Origin: Catenaria anguillulae PL171 | Taxonomy: Eukaryota > Blastocladiomycota > Blastocladiomycetes > Blastocladiales > Catenariaceae | DNA: 64,000 nt | Reading direction: 5' to 3' | Assembly: GCA_002102555.1 (NCBI GenBank) | Contig: MCFL01000062.1 | Span: 1-64,000, forward strand | Shown here: in pieces, positions 1 through 10,616 of the stretch | How positions within the stretch are numbered: the first letter of the stretch is position 1 | How the letters are laid out: each line of letters opens with the position of its first letter | Notes under the pieces: model-generated | Database searches by the model: none | Seen by the model: only the letters and a program-made list of their open reading frames with translations | Told to the model about the DNA's origin: nothing | Translations under genes and position numbers: made by a program

Positions 1-2
1 CC

Positions 3-224
3 CCACCCAACCCGCCCAACTCGCTCACATCCTTTGCCAAGAGTGCCGCAATTGCCGACACACCCGTCCCACTGGGAGTTGTCGCTAACGACCGCGGTGT
101 CGACGCCAAAAACGACGGCGTCGATGTGGCCGGCGCTGGCGTCGAGCCAGGCACGTGTCCTGCGAGCCATGATGGCGTGGTGGTTGTGGATATGCCGGTG
201 AGAAACGAAGGTGTGGATGCATGA
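3..224 (+). CDS. 3' end of a truncated hypothetical protein
   Basis: An open frame enters from the left edge of the window and stops at TGA 222-224, giving the last 73 residues of a protein. Codon choice (GCC, GGC, GTC, GAC rich at first, then more G/T-ending) matches the other genes here, which is the main reason to call it coding. The peptide is rich in Val, Asp, Gly and Ala, begins with a Pro/Asn stretch, and has no recognisable domain. It converges on the next gene. It could instead be a chance frame; no function can be given. Confidence 0.4.
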   Translation, partial: PPNPPNSLTSFAKSAAIADTPVPLGVVANDRGVDAKNDGVDVAGAGVEPGTCPASHDGVVVVDMPVRNEGVDA

Positions 225-408
225 GTTGTCGGGCCGGGACAAGGGGTGATTGGCGGGCCAGCCGATGCGGTGGATGGCACGTGTGTAGGGGTTGCAAATG
301 CGACATGGGACATGAGTTTGTGTGCATCAGGGCCGATGGTAGATGCTGGCGTGGTGCTGAGTGTGGCAAGAAACGAGGGCCTTGGAGCGCGAGCCGATGA
401 GGTCGCGC

Positions 409-2255
409 TCATTGGAGGTTGCGGGGTGTGCGGCACGGCCGTGAATGGTTCCGACACGGGCAGTGCGGCCGGTGCCTTTGAAAGCTCGGCGGCACTTGCG
501 CCAACGAGAGAGTCGCGAACGCGGGCCCAGCGGCCGCTTGATCCGTTCTGGCACGCTTCACGTCGCGCTGGGATTCCACCTCGTCGCTCGCATCCTCATC
601 CTGGGACATGGGTACGCGTTTCCGTTTCCCAATTGCACGTGCCAGCGCCGCCGCGCTTGGCGATGGCGTGCTTGACGTGTGAGGTGATTGATCATTCGAT
701 GCGCCGGGCGGCGACGACTGCCCGGATGCACGTGCGGTGGGGGACTCGGCAATGTCGCAAGTCGGCCGTGGATGGGAGAGAGCGTGGGCGAAGCGATGGG
801 TGGTAAGCGGTTGATTGTCAAGCCGGCGTTGATGGAGGGCTGTGGCGACAGTTTCTGACCGCGAACCGATGGCGAGCTTGATGATTCTGGAGAGGCGTGA
901 ATGGTATCAGGATTGGATTTCGAGGATTGATCGCTGCTATCAGTATCGATTAGAGCATGTGTTGGCGGCCGGAAATTGGCACTTGCTTGTGCGGCCGCGG
1001 GTAACAATGGAATGGTATCAGGGCGAGCAGGTTGTGAGCTTGATGGTGTTAGTTGATGATTCATAGACCTTAATGGCGAGCTGGCTAGCGAACGGCTCGG
1101 GGCCAAGTCAATAGGTTGAACTTTGGGCTGAGCCAAAGCGGGGGACCGTGACGCCGTGCTTGAGGTTGAGCTGAAGTCTGGCTTCAATTGAGTATTGGCG
1201 ACTAGGCGTTCGATGACTTGCAATGGAACGGTAGGACGCGGTCCCAAACTTGTCGTTACTGTTGTACAGGGAATCGATTGTGCATCCGTCGCGTCGACCG
1301 CATCGGCGTCAGCAGCTGGATTGGGTGGCTGGGACGCCGGTTTTGATGAAGATTGCGTGACGGATCTCGGCAGTATCGATGCCGCCTCACGGCTCGGTTT
1401 GAGTTGTGCAGAGAATCGAGGGCGGCGAGCAGTCGAGTCGGTGTTTGGGGAAGTTGATGATGGTGGATGCAGCTCGAGGTGGACGGGGACTGAACTGGTT
1501 GGCGAGGAATGGCCCACAGAGCTTTGGGCTGTTATCGCCTGGACGAAAGAAGTATCGGTCACACCCAACACGGCAGCGTCCGCTGTTTCAAGTTGTGCGT
1601 TGAAGACGGGTGTGGCAGATTGAACAGCGCCATGCGACAAAGACCGTGGTGGAGTGGCCGTTTTTGGCCGCTGCTGGGTGCGCTTGGCACGAGGTAGTGG
1701 CGAATTTGAGCCGCTTGAAGGCGATGGAGCAGACGATTGGGCAACACTAGGTGCTGCTGTTGCTCGCGTCTGCGAGGGAGTGAAGAGAGTGTTGTCGAGT
1801 TTGGTTCGATCCGGGTTGGCGAAAGCTGGTTGCAAAGAGCGTTTGGCTCGTCCTTTCACGACTCTTTGAGTGATTGGGTTGGGTGAGTCTGCTGTTGGCG
1901 GATGGGTGACTGCTTTGGACGGTTTCGAGGGTGTGTGGTAGTTGTTGGCATTATGGAGTGGCGTTTGACGATTGGGCACACCAGGACTGGCGGTGGTATG
2001 TGATTTGCGATGAGGCGCTGGTGCTGGCGTTGGGGTAGATGAGCTCGATGTTTCTGTCCCAGAGTCAGGGACAAAGATGTGGGGTGGTAATACGGATCGG
2101 GTCGAGTTGTCAACAAAGCAACACTTAAGCTTGAATTGAACGTGATTGGGAATGGGTGTGGGATGATGAGTAGAGGCAAAGGCTGGGATGAAGAAGCGGC
2201 GGTTGGCGATCAGGCGTGCCCGAGCCGTGGCCAAGCGGGTCTCAAGGTCGTTCAT
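409..2255 (-). CDS. Ser/Pro/Thr-rich hypothetical protein, probable one-base break near the 3' end
   Basis: A long minus-strand frame opens at ATG 2255 (MNDLETRL, a short helical start) and continues as Ser/Pro/Thr-rich, probably disordered sequence to about 740. There the coding-like signal moves to the frame one base back, which runs to a stop at 409 and contains a basic GKRKRV cluster and an acidic stretch, as in a nuclear regulatory protein. This looks like one missing base in a G/C run around 720-760. A short intron in the 5' part (about 2050-2200) is also possible, since that stretch reads less well as coding. No domain is recognised. The gene converges with the partial gene to its left. 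Confidence 0.5.
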
Positions 2256-2706
2256 GACGGATGCACTTATTGATTGATGACAAGTGCCGATGTGCCCGGT
2301 TGATGTCGTGTCAGCAGGCGCTTGCAATTGGTCGCTGTTGTGTTGAGACTGTGTGGTCTCAGGTGAGACAGCGACAGAGGGCGGAAACTTTGATCAGAAT
2401 GCGACAGCCACTTTGCGGAATGCGGGCCAAATGTCGATTGCCGTGAGTGAAACCGTGCTTTGCATTACATATTGACCATCATGAAGTACGCTGGCATTCA
2501 TCCACGTGCACGACGTTACTTACCGAATGAGTTCTGAATGTGGTGACTCACATCGATCGAGCGCCGATCATATTTTGGTTCTCAGTTGAGTCAGTCTTCC
2601 GCCAGTTCTGTTCATTTCACTCCTCATCTCCTCATATGTATTGGAGAAAAAATACATCCTTGCCACTACCCCGTTTACCAGGAGCACTGCTACGCACACC
2701 AACACC
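2256..2706. other. Intergenic region upstream of the queuosine-salvage gene
   Basis: This lies between two divergent genes and should hold both promoters. No TATA box, tRNA or repeat stands out. A TTG-started extension of the downstream frame from 2641 exists but is poor coding sequence, so the start was placed at ATG 2707. Confidence 0.5.
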
Positions 2707-3783
2707 ATGTCTTCGTCTTCCCAAGCACAAGGAATCCCAATTCCGCCCGCTGGCGACCTCTTTGCCACCCTGCACGCCTCGTGCGCACAGCTCGCCAAGG
2801 CTAACAACATCAATATCAACCTCACCAGCGCTAAAACCTTCCTCTCCTCCACCCTTACCCCGGAACTCTATGCCGACCGCGTCGCCCACTCGTTCCACCC
2901 GCTCCCGCTTCGCTTCGACTCGCAAATCGACCACATCAACCTCCTCGCCGTTCGTGCCCTACTCAACTTTGGTTCGGGCTACCGCGCCGAGCTCAAGCAG
3001 CTCACTGGCCGCGGCGCCTGGGACAACATTCAGTTCCTCGTGCTCGCCATGCATCTCGACGCCCACCCGCTCGATGCGCAGCGCATGCACTCGGTCACGG
3101 CTAGTGAACTCGCCATGCTGGCCAACGTGCCTACGCATATTGATGCGCCTAGCCCGATTGCCGGCGTCACCGTGTCTGAGCCGTCGCCTCTGGTCCCGTT
3201 TTTGAACTTGCTCGCGCAAACACTCAACGATACGGGCAAGATTTTGCTCGATCGTGGGTTCATGTCCTTGGGCCAGTTTGTCATGTCGACCATTGGCCAG
3301 TCGCGGTCGGCCGCGACTCTTTTGGCTGCTCTTGCGTCCACCTTTCCTGCATTCCGAGACGTTGCCAGCTTACCGGGAGCGCCAGACAAGCCCGTCTACT
3401 TGCTCAAAAAGGCCCAGTTTCTCGCCATGGATCGTTACTTTTCGCTGCCCAATGTCCTAGCCGTGCAGTGGGTCGATATCGCCGACGTGGGTATTCCGTC
3501 AGATAACGTGATCCCTTCCGTGCTTGTGCACTTGGGCATTCTCGAGCTTCCCGCCGATTTTCTACCCGCTTCGCACGATGGTGGACCCATCACTGTCTCG
3601 TTTGAAAAGATGGCGGCATTGCGCGCGGCATCCGTGCATGCAGTCAAGGAAATGACGCCCATGTTGCAGTACGAGCCAAAGTTTACCGTGGTGCTTGGGT
3701 CTGTTATTTGGGCATGGGCTAAAGTAGGCGACAATCGGGCAAAAATTCCGCGGTTGACGTTGAAGGATACGTGCATGTTCTGA
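2707..3783 (+). CDS. QNG1: Queuosine 5'-phosphate N-glycosylase / queuosine salvage protein (DUF2419, QNG1-like)
   Basis: A single exon encodes 358 residues. The protein aligns by eye to the QNG1/C9orf64 (DUF2419) family: the N-terminal part has the family-like stretch HINLLAVRALLNFGSGYR followed by a GRGAWDN motif, the middle has a YLLKKAQ segment, and the 3' half has a LVHLGILE block and a C-terminal helix. Known family members release queuine base from queuosine 5'-phosphate so that it can be placed in tRNA; eukaryotes cannot make queuine and must salvage it. The family FADYRVPQ motif is represented here by a divergent IADVGIPSDNVIP stretch, so the catalytic pocket should be checked. Length matches the human protein (about 340). 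ATG 2707 is the first good start. The next gene on the same strand begins 259 bases downstream. Confidence 0.85.
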   Translation: MSSSSQAQGIPIPPAGDLFATLHASCAQLAKANNININLTSAKTFLSSTLTPELYADRVAHSFHPLPLRFDSQIDHINLLAVRALLNFGSGYRAELKQLTGRGAWDNIQFLVLAMHLDAHPLDAQRMHSVTASELAMLANVPTHIDAPSPIAGVTVSEPSPLVPFLNLLAQTLNDTGKILLDRGFMSLGQFVMSTIGQSRSAATLLAALASTFPAFRDVASLPGAPDKPVYLLKKAQFLAMDRYFSLPNVLAVQWVDIADVGIPSDNVIPSVLVHLGILELPADFLPASHDGGPITVSFEKMAALRAASVHAVKEMTPMLQYEPKFTVVLGSVIWAWAKVGDNRAKIPRLTLKDTCMF

Positions 3784-4042
3784 AACATGCTTATGTGTGC
3801 ATGTGTCTTTCATACGCGCGAGAGAGTATTGTATTGCATGATTCACCTTGTTTCTTCTCATCTTGGTTTATTTGCATCACGCTTTCAACCTGCAAGCAGA
3901 TCGTCAATGATCGCCACGTATTTCTTAATACCAACACCAGCAAACAAGTGGTAATCAGTGTCGGGGCCTGGTAGCGCGAAAACATTTTCGCTCGCCACAC
4001 GTACGATAAAAGGGAAAAAATTGCCATACCCATCAAGACACC

Positions 4043-7000
4043 ATGCATTCACCCCATGTCTTGTTGGTCGCCGCGATTGCCTTCATATCCGCCACGCAGG
4101 CTGTCCTCGGCGCTCAATGGCCCGCAATCGCCGGAGATCAAGCTCGAACGAAGCAGCGATATCGCGGCACCGATCGCGGCGCTCTGTTCCCAGCTCACTC
4201 ACAAACTTCAGCATTGGCCGCTACTCCCGTGGACCCTCCATTTCGCTCCCTCATCACACATGATCAGAAATGCTTTGACGATGCCATCTCCGCCTCGGAC
4301 CTCGATCCTTCATTTAACGTCACGATGCTGTTGGCCACCTGGGACTCTTCCAAAGTCATGAACACGCTCGCAGCCATCCTCTTGCAAGAGCGATTGGGCA
4401 TTCGCGCGGTTGCTGCATACTCGTCCGAGATCGAGGCGTATATGTTGGCAACGACCGGAAAGGACTATTCGACGGCCAATGTGCGCAACCTGATTGAGGA
4501 TGGCGGCGCAACGTGCGATCTCGAGAACTGGAATGAATCGCACACGGGCGGCCAGCCAATTGAATCGGTTGCAGAGGCGCTTGTTGGATACCTTGGTACC
4601 ACTTCGTGGATGGTGCCTGACTATGTGATCAAGTATGACAACGACTACAACTCTTACATATCATTGAAGTTTGTGAGCAAGGCACAAATTTTCAACCCAG
4701 CATACGCCGCGTCCATTGACTCTATCCCTCGCCCGCCAACAAGTGCTGAAACAGCCAGTCAGCTTGCGACTTCGCAGGGAGCTTGTAATCCGGCAGCCCC
4801 TGGGTTCAATGTGACGCAGTGTCTGGTAAGTGCGCTGGACCAGCAGGCCGCCGCAGGTATGCGTGGCGTGCTTGTTGCACCAAATCAAACGTATTGGGGT
4901 GCAATGGAGGCCGTTGTGATTCCGAGTCTTGGGCTCAAGCTCGACATTCAAGAGATCAACCCGCCGATTGATGTGGGAATCTACAACTCGCTCAAGCACG
5001 CGTACACCCAAAGACAGCCATGGATTGGCGTACGATTCTGACTTGTCTCGAAGCGAATAAAACGTCTGACTCACTCAATCCTTGATTGATAGTATGTATA
5101 TTCGCCCAGCGCCATCTTGTCGCGCGAGGCCAACTTTTCACTTTCGCAAGTCTCGCTCCCCGCTTGGACGCCTGCTTGTGACATCGAGTACGAGCTTCAT
5201 GGAACTTCATCATGTGCTTACGCGTCCACCTTTGTCAAACAATTCGTGTCCAAATCGCTCATTCGCCACTCCAAGCCCGCCTTCGATCTTCTCACGTCGA
5301 TTCGCATGGTCGATGGCGACATGTCCGACATGCTCGGGTCCATGTTCTTTTCAAACGCTTCCGCATTCAACGTGTCGTGCGCTTGGCTCAAGGCCAATCC
5401 CGCAAAGTGGGAATCTTGGCTGCCGCGGTGGAACCGAACACGGCCCGTGTGCGAAGCGGGATCCGAAGCGGTCAAGCGCGGGATGCACAGCTGGGAGTGT
5501 GTTGGGTGCGCGAGTGGCAAGTTTAACTTGGTCAAGAACGGAACGTGCCTGCCGTGCCCAGCGGGAGCAACCTGCCCTGGTTCACCTGGGCCGGGGCCAC
5601 CGAATCCAGCGGCAAATCAGATCTTGGTGAGTCAAGGGTATTGGTATGATGACACAAGCCCAGAAACAGCACCCGGGCTGTACTTGTGTCAGGGCGAACG
5701 GTGCTGTCAGCAAGGTGCGTGTGCGCTCAAGGAGACTTGTCCGCCAGGTCGGTCCGGGGTCATGTGCAATGCATGGTAAGACTTCTCTATTGTTGGTGCA
5801 CGCCTGTTTCATGGTCGAAACTAACCAACTTGCTCATGTGCAAGTGCGCTGCCAAACCATTACCAGTGGAGCGGTGTTTGCGTCGATTGTGGAAAACCGG
5901 AAAATGCGGCTACTGGACTATTATCGATTCCAGTCCTCGCCGTCTTGATCGCCATTGCCGTGTTTTTGGTCGTCTGCAGCACCCGCGAGTCCATCTTTGT
6001 GTCCGACTTGGTCCGCCACTTCCCCTTCATCCCCTCATTGCCTCTTTTACGAATTGAACCATATGCCCCCCCCCATGTCAAAATCGTAGCTGCTATTTTA
6101 CCAACTCGCTACGTTCATCATCAACCGAGACGACGTTGCCAGGATCATTGTCATCAAGGCGGCAACATTTGATATTGACTCGCTTTTCGACGGTTCTCTA
6201 CCGAAAGGTATTCACTTTCGTCTGTTCTATCTTCGAACGACAACCTCTCACCTGAAGACCATGCATGTCGTCTGGTTTCCCACAGGCATTTGCGTCCTGT
6301 ACGTCCGCTTTTCATCAAGGGCAACTCGCTTGGACTCTGACACGGAAAGCCACTCAATCCATATGTAGTCCTCTGTCCAACCTCGCCCGGCTGACCTACA
6401 AAGCTCTACTACCAGTTTCCCTCTGGTTTACTCTCGGCCTGTATCACCTCGTCGCCACGGCGCTCGTCCGCCTGTGCACCAAATCGCGACACCTTGCACA
6501 CCTCCAATCCTGGCTTCCAAAGGCTTTGCACGACCCTCAAGGCGTCTGGCATTTCTTCTTTGTGCGCTACTGCGTTCTCTTTACGCTGACTGTCATGCCT
6601 ATTGTTGAGGGCGCACTCAAGCTGCTCAATTGCCGGCAAATCGGGACCCGCGGCCAGTTTCTCGTCGAGGCGCCCGACGTGCAGTGCTTTGTGAACGACC
6701 ACATTCCCGCCTTTGTTTATGCGGTCGTGATTCTTGTCGTGTGCGTCGGAATCGTCCCAGTGGCGATGTTGCGGACCATCTTGCGGATCATGCGCGAGGG
6801 CAAGTTGGGCGACGAGCAGGTCAAGGCTCAGTACGGCGTGTTTTATGGGGCGTATCGGAGCCGGGTGGCCGCGTATGGGGTCGTTGACATTGTCAAACGG
6901 GCAGTCATCGTCATGGCGTGTACGATTGTTCGCAAGGATACGGATGCAGAGTATTTGGTTAACTTGATCATTGTTGCTTCACTGATGTGCGCTGCTTTGG

Positions 7001-7841
7001 TGCGAGGAACGGACCTTTACTGAGGAGCTGACCTGTGCATGATTCATCTTCCCATCCACTACACACAGGTGGATGTGTACAGTTGAGCACTGGTACACGC
7101 AACCGCTGCGCTCGCGCTTCGAAAACCAGTTTCGATTCGTCACTTACATGTCCACCTGTATGCTGTTTCCTTCCTGACTCTGACTGACGTTCATCATTGA
7201 ACGGACCCAGGCTCACCAACATCTCGCCACTACTTGTAGTTGCGCTTTGCGCATCTTCAATGCTCAAACTCGACTCATCGCACCCGCAACAAGACCTCCT
7301 CGCCACGGCCCGCCTCATCTTTCTGGGCATTTATCTGCTTATCCCCTGCATCATGAGTCCTTGGTATGGGCTGTACCTAATTCTGTCTCTGCGACGCGAA
7401 GCCCTGCGGTCGTCCAAGCACGGCCAGTCACCCGACGGTGAATCTGATGTGCCAAGGCACGCAGCGGGTGAAGCGGAGTTGAAGTCGTGGGGCGCCAGGT
7501 TAAAGCTAGATTCGCGTATTCACGACCATCAGGCGTCACGGTTGATGCGGTGGTATAATGTGCTCGGGTCGGTGCGGGACTTTTTGGGATCGGGCGAAGC
7601 GCTCGCCAAATCTCAAGAGGGTTTGGCATCTGAACGCAAGCCATTGACAGGCCCGGTCAAGAGCGGCAAGGTGGTGAGTACTGCGGCGCCCGTGGATGAA
7701 GAAGAGGAGTATTCCCAGCAAGCAACAGAGACGTCTGCCCGTCCTGGTGCGATAGACGACGAGCCGCCGTCATCAAACGCTCCTCGAACGACTGGCGCTG
7801 GTGCAAGTGGGGATGTTGTGAGAGGCTGCAGTCTGGATTAG
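4043..7841 (+). CDS. Receptor-like protein: glycine-betaine-binding (OpuAC-like) ectodomain, Cys-rich stalk, multi-pass membrane domain (paralogue 1)
   Basis: Eight exons fit: 4043-5029, 5093-5775, 5845-6010, 6090-6207, 6286-6298, 6369-6986, 7069-7157, 7240-7841, giving about 1,091 residues. Phases agree at every junction, and exon edges were fixed by aligning with the paralogue at 12846-16473. Residues 1-24 look like a signal peptide. About 75-440 resembles the substrate-binding protein of bacterial betaine/proline ABC importers: a WDSSKVMNTLAAILL helix, an ENWNES strand, GYLGTTSWMVP, and a WLKANPAKWESWL end. About 460-572 is a Cys-rich GCC2/GCC3-type stalk. From about 577 seven or eight hydrophobic segments follow, with the LLNCRQIG and PWYGLY signatures seen in many protist receptor-like proteins. 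A tail of about 145 residues ends it. I infer an osmolyte sensor or receptor. Exon 5 is only 13 bases. Confidence 0.88.
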
Positions 7842-8030
7842 CAGTTCATGTTGACCACCTTAACAGCAGACCGCAGAAAGTTGTGTAAAAAAAATGTATC
7901 GCAGTACAGACATGAGAGCAGAGGAGGAAACAAGGACGACAACACAGGAAAACGACGCAATGGTTTTACAGTAATGGCAAAGAAACAACAGAAACCAAGT
8001 CTAAAGCACACCCGGCCCATGCGCCACAGT

Positions 8031-10064
8031 TCATCCCATCAAAAACAAGGGAAGCCCCAAGCCGAGAACCATGAACACGACCGACGGCAAAACAGAAACA
8101 AGAATATAGCTTGTCGCCTTTCTGGGTTCCATATCGTCCACCTCGCTGATAAACGACGACACGGTCGAAAGCGAGCCGCAGTACCCAAGCACAATCGGCT
8201 CGACGAACGCCGACCACCCATCCACCGAGCTTGCACCCGTTGCCTTGACTGCGGCGCGCAACCCAGCGTAAATCAAGACCGCCACCCAATTGGAGGCGAG
8301 CGTGCCGCCAGGAGAGCGGAACATGGTTCCAAACATATACCGGGTCAATGCGCCCAACGGACCCAGCGACACGGCCAGAAGCGCTTGCGACGTGGGTTCC
8401 GCCACGCCCCACAGCACATACGACGCGGCCGTTCCGCCAATGGCCAAGAACCACAGGAGAAGTGCCAGTGTCACAGTGAAGCCGTCGCGAGGCGAAAGAC
8501 GGGCAAAGAAAGTGGGTGCGCCGAGGGCAATTGGGTAGTTGAAGCTCGGGTGGGCGACAGGGAAGCCAAAGCCGGGCATGATTGAACCGAGATGCAAGCC
8601 GATACGGAAGAAGGTATGTGAGAGCGAAAAGGCAGTGAGGAGCAGAAGTGCAACCGAGAGGTACTGGACAAGGTAGAGAGTGTAAGCACAAAGAAATGCC
8701 GAGTATCAGGCAACAGCAACGCAACATACGTGAATGCCCACTTTCCAAGCGGTTGCATCAGAAACAAGCGGTCCAACCGAGATTGAAACCACCGTTGAAA
8801 ACGATGTCAACGATCCGCACAACCCCGTAGCCAAACCCATGTACAAGGGCAAGTAAATTCTCGTCAAATAATCCCGACCTTGGACGACCCAGCCCATGAT
8901 GAACGATCCCAAGAGTTGTGGCAGGTAAAGTTGGGCAAGAGCTGCCCACATGACGGCGGAGCCCAAAAACGGAGACCATGGGGCATCGGCAACTGGCATG
9001 GATTGGGCGGCAATCTGCAACGGCGACTTGAGCATGGCTATTCCGCCCGAGACGGCAATGCGCAAAACAACACCAACGAGGGAAAACAAAAGAATCGAGG
9101 CAGAGATGGGAATGTGGTGGACAGCAATCGTTGCAACGTCTTCGTTTGCACCGTCGTCATCTTGGTCGTCGTGCAAGTGCTTGACCGACTGCCAATCACC
9201 GGCAATTGATGAGCCAACGCCGATATTGTTGCGGTGAATCGACACTGCCCGAGAAAGATCAACTTCGGTCGGTGGAGCTGCTGTGTTGTTGGACAATTGG
9301 ACATAGCCATGACTTGAGAGGTAGTGATTGTTGTTCATGGGCGCAGTGGTGGAGAATGGGTGCGACCGGCCGGACCGAATCGATTCTTTGTCAGGCTCGG
9401 ATCCTGCAGAACGCCCTGCGGTCGTTGTGCTTGTGGTGCGCATGCGAGCGGCCGAAAGGGCGAGGGGCGACATGAGGTGAGGGCCAACCGCCGCTCCATG
9501 GCCGCCGCCCTGGCCAGAGTGGAAGGCCACTGAGGCATCGACCGAGGGCGAGCGGGCATGGCGATAGGGCGAGGCGTGACGGTCGTTGTTGGTAGCCATT
9601 GCAGAGAGTGGAGACATGAGAAAAGGTTGCGACGGCTGATTCATGGCATTGGCGATTGTTGATTGTGGGGCCCAAGACATGGGCCGACCTCCGGGACTGT
9701 GGCCACTGCCGCCTGTTATGCTGTCAAGCGACCGAACTCGCCCATGCAAGTGCGGGTAGGAGCCGGCGGCGGGAGGGGTTGCAGGGCGCCCAGACCCCAA
9801 GGGTGATTGTGAGCCAACCGCTGCCAAGGACGACCGATGTGAGTCATGCCGGCGAGGTGCGAGACGAGGAGATGACGTGGAGCGATACAGAAGAGGAGTT
9901 GCGACACCAGATTGGGAAGCTGCGGCTGTTCCGGGATGAATGCCGCCTCCGCTCGATGCGGCCGCCGACGAGTTCGAATATGACGAGGCGTGAGGCGCAA
10001 AGCTGCCAGTATCGCGGTTTCCACGGTTGGCAGCCAGATTTGCGTTGGACCCCGTGTACGACAT
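8031..10064 (-). CDS. FEX1: Fluoride export protein, two-domain CrcB/FEX family, with long disordered N-terminus
   Basis: Two exons, 10064-8730 and 8663-8031, are joined by a 66-base intron (GTATGT...CCAG), giving 655 residues. The C-terminal half holds two CrcB/Fluc domains. The first carries GLCGSLTSFSTVVS and the second GYCGSLSTVSSFISE, the paired pore signatures of eukaryotic FEX proteins, which expel F- from the cytosol across the plasma membrane. Long hydrophobic helices flank both motifs (for example LLFSLVGVVLRIAVSGGIA and YLSVALLLLTAFSLSHTF). The first 300 or so residues are Ser/Gly/His-rich and without domains; yeast Fex1 is only about 375 residues, so this extension is unusual. ATG 10064 (MSYTGSN) is the first ATG; the frame upstream has none. 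The gene converges with paralogue 1 of the betaine-domain receptors. Confidence 0.88.
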
Positions 10065-10616
10065 GTTGGGAACTGAGAAGAAGGCCAGGTGCGATCGTAT
10101 GAGCGGAAAACGGTGGAAATAGAGAAGGATGATAGGCACCCCGTTGGCAGATTGTCGTAAAATAGGTACAGCTAATGCTTGCGGGGCGACGTCAATTGTC
10201 AGGGAGCCTTGTTGGCTCTAAAAATGAGAACGTCGACGAGGTGATGAGGCGGCAGAGATGGAGAATTGCAGTGTGGGAAGAGCAGGGCCATGGTTACTGG
10301 AGCTTACATCCATCTTGGTGGCCAGCACCTGCAGACGCTGTAAGCCACCCAATTGGCCACCGAGCAACCACAATCATGTCCCATGTGTCTCACAAATGAC
10401 GAGGCATATGGATTCTCGACGCCGGCTTGACATTTTTGATTGCAACTACCAAGCCAAGGCATGATGACCAAGTCGTGTGGTGGGCTGCGAACACCTTCGA
10501 CGCGTCAGTTCAACTTCGACAAGGCGACTACTCACCTGTCGTCCCAGCCATGAAGATATCGGGTCTCCTCGAAAAGACCAGACGCAATAGCATATCTTTG
10601 TCTCAATAATCCTATC
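10065..10616. other. Divergent promoter region between FEX1 and LRRC45
   Basis: This gap of about 550 bases separates two genes that point away from each other. No repeat, tRNA or clear TATA box was seen. Short open frames here have poor codon choice and are not called. Confidence 0.5.

Noticed and set aside
7848-8585. 245-codon plus-strand frame
   Set aside because: Antisense shadow of the second CrcB domain of FEX1.
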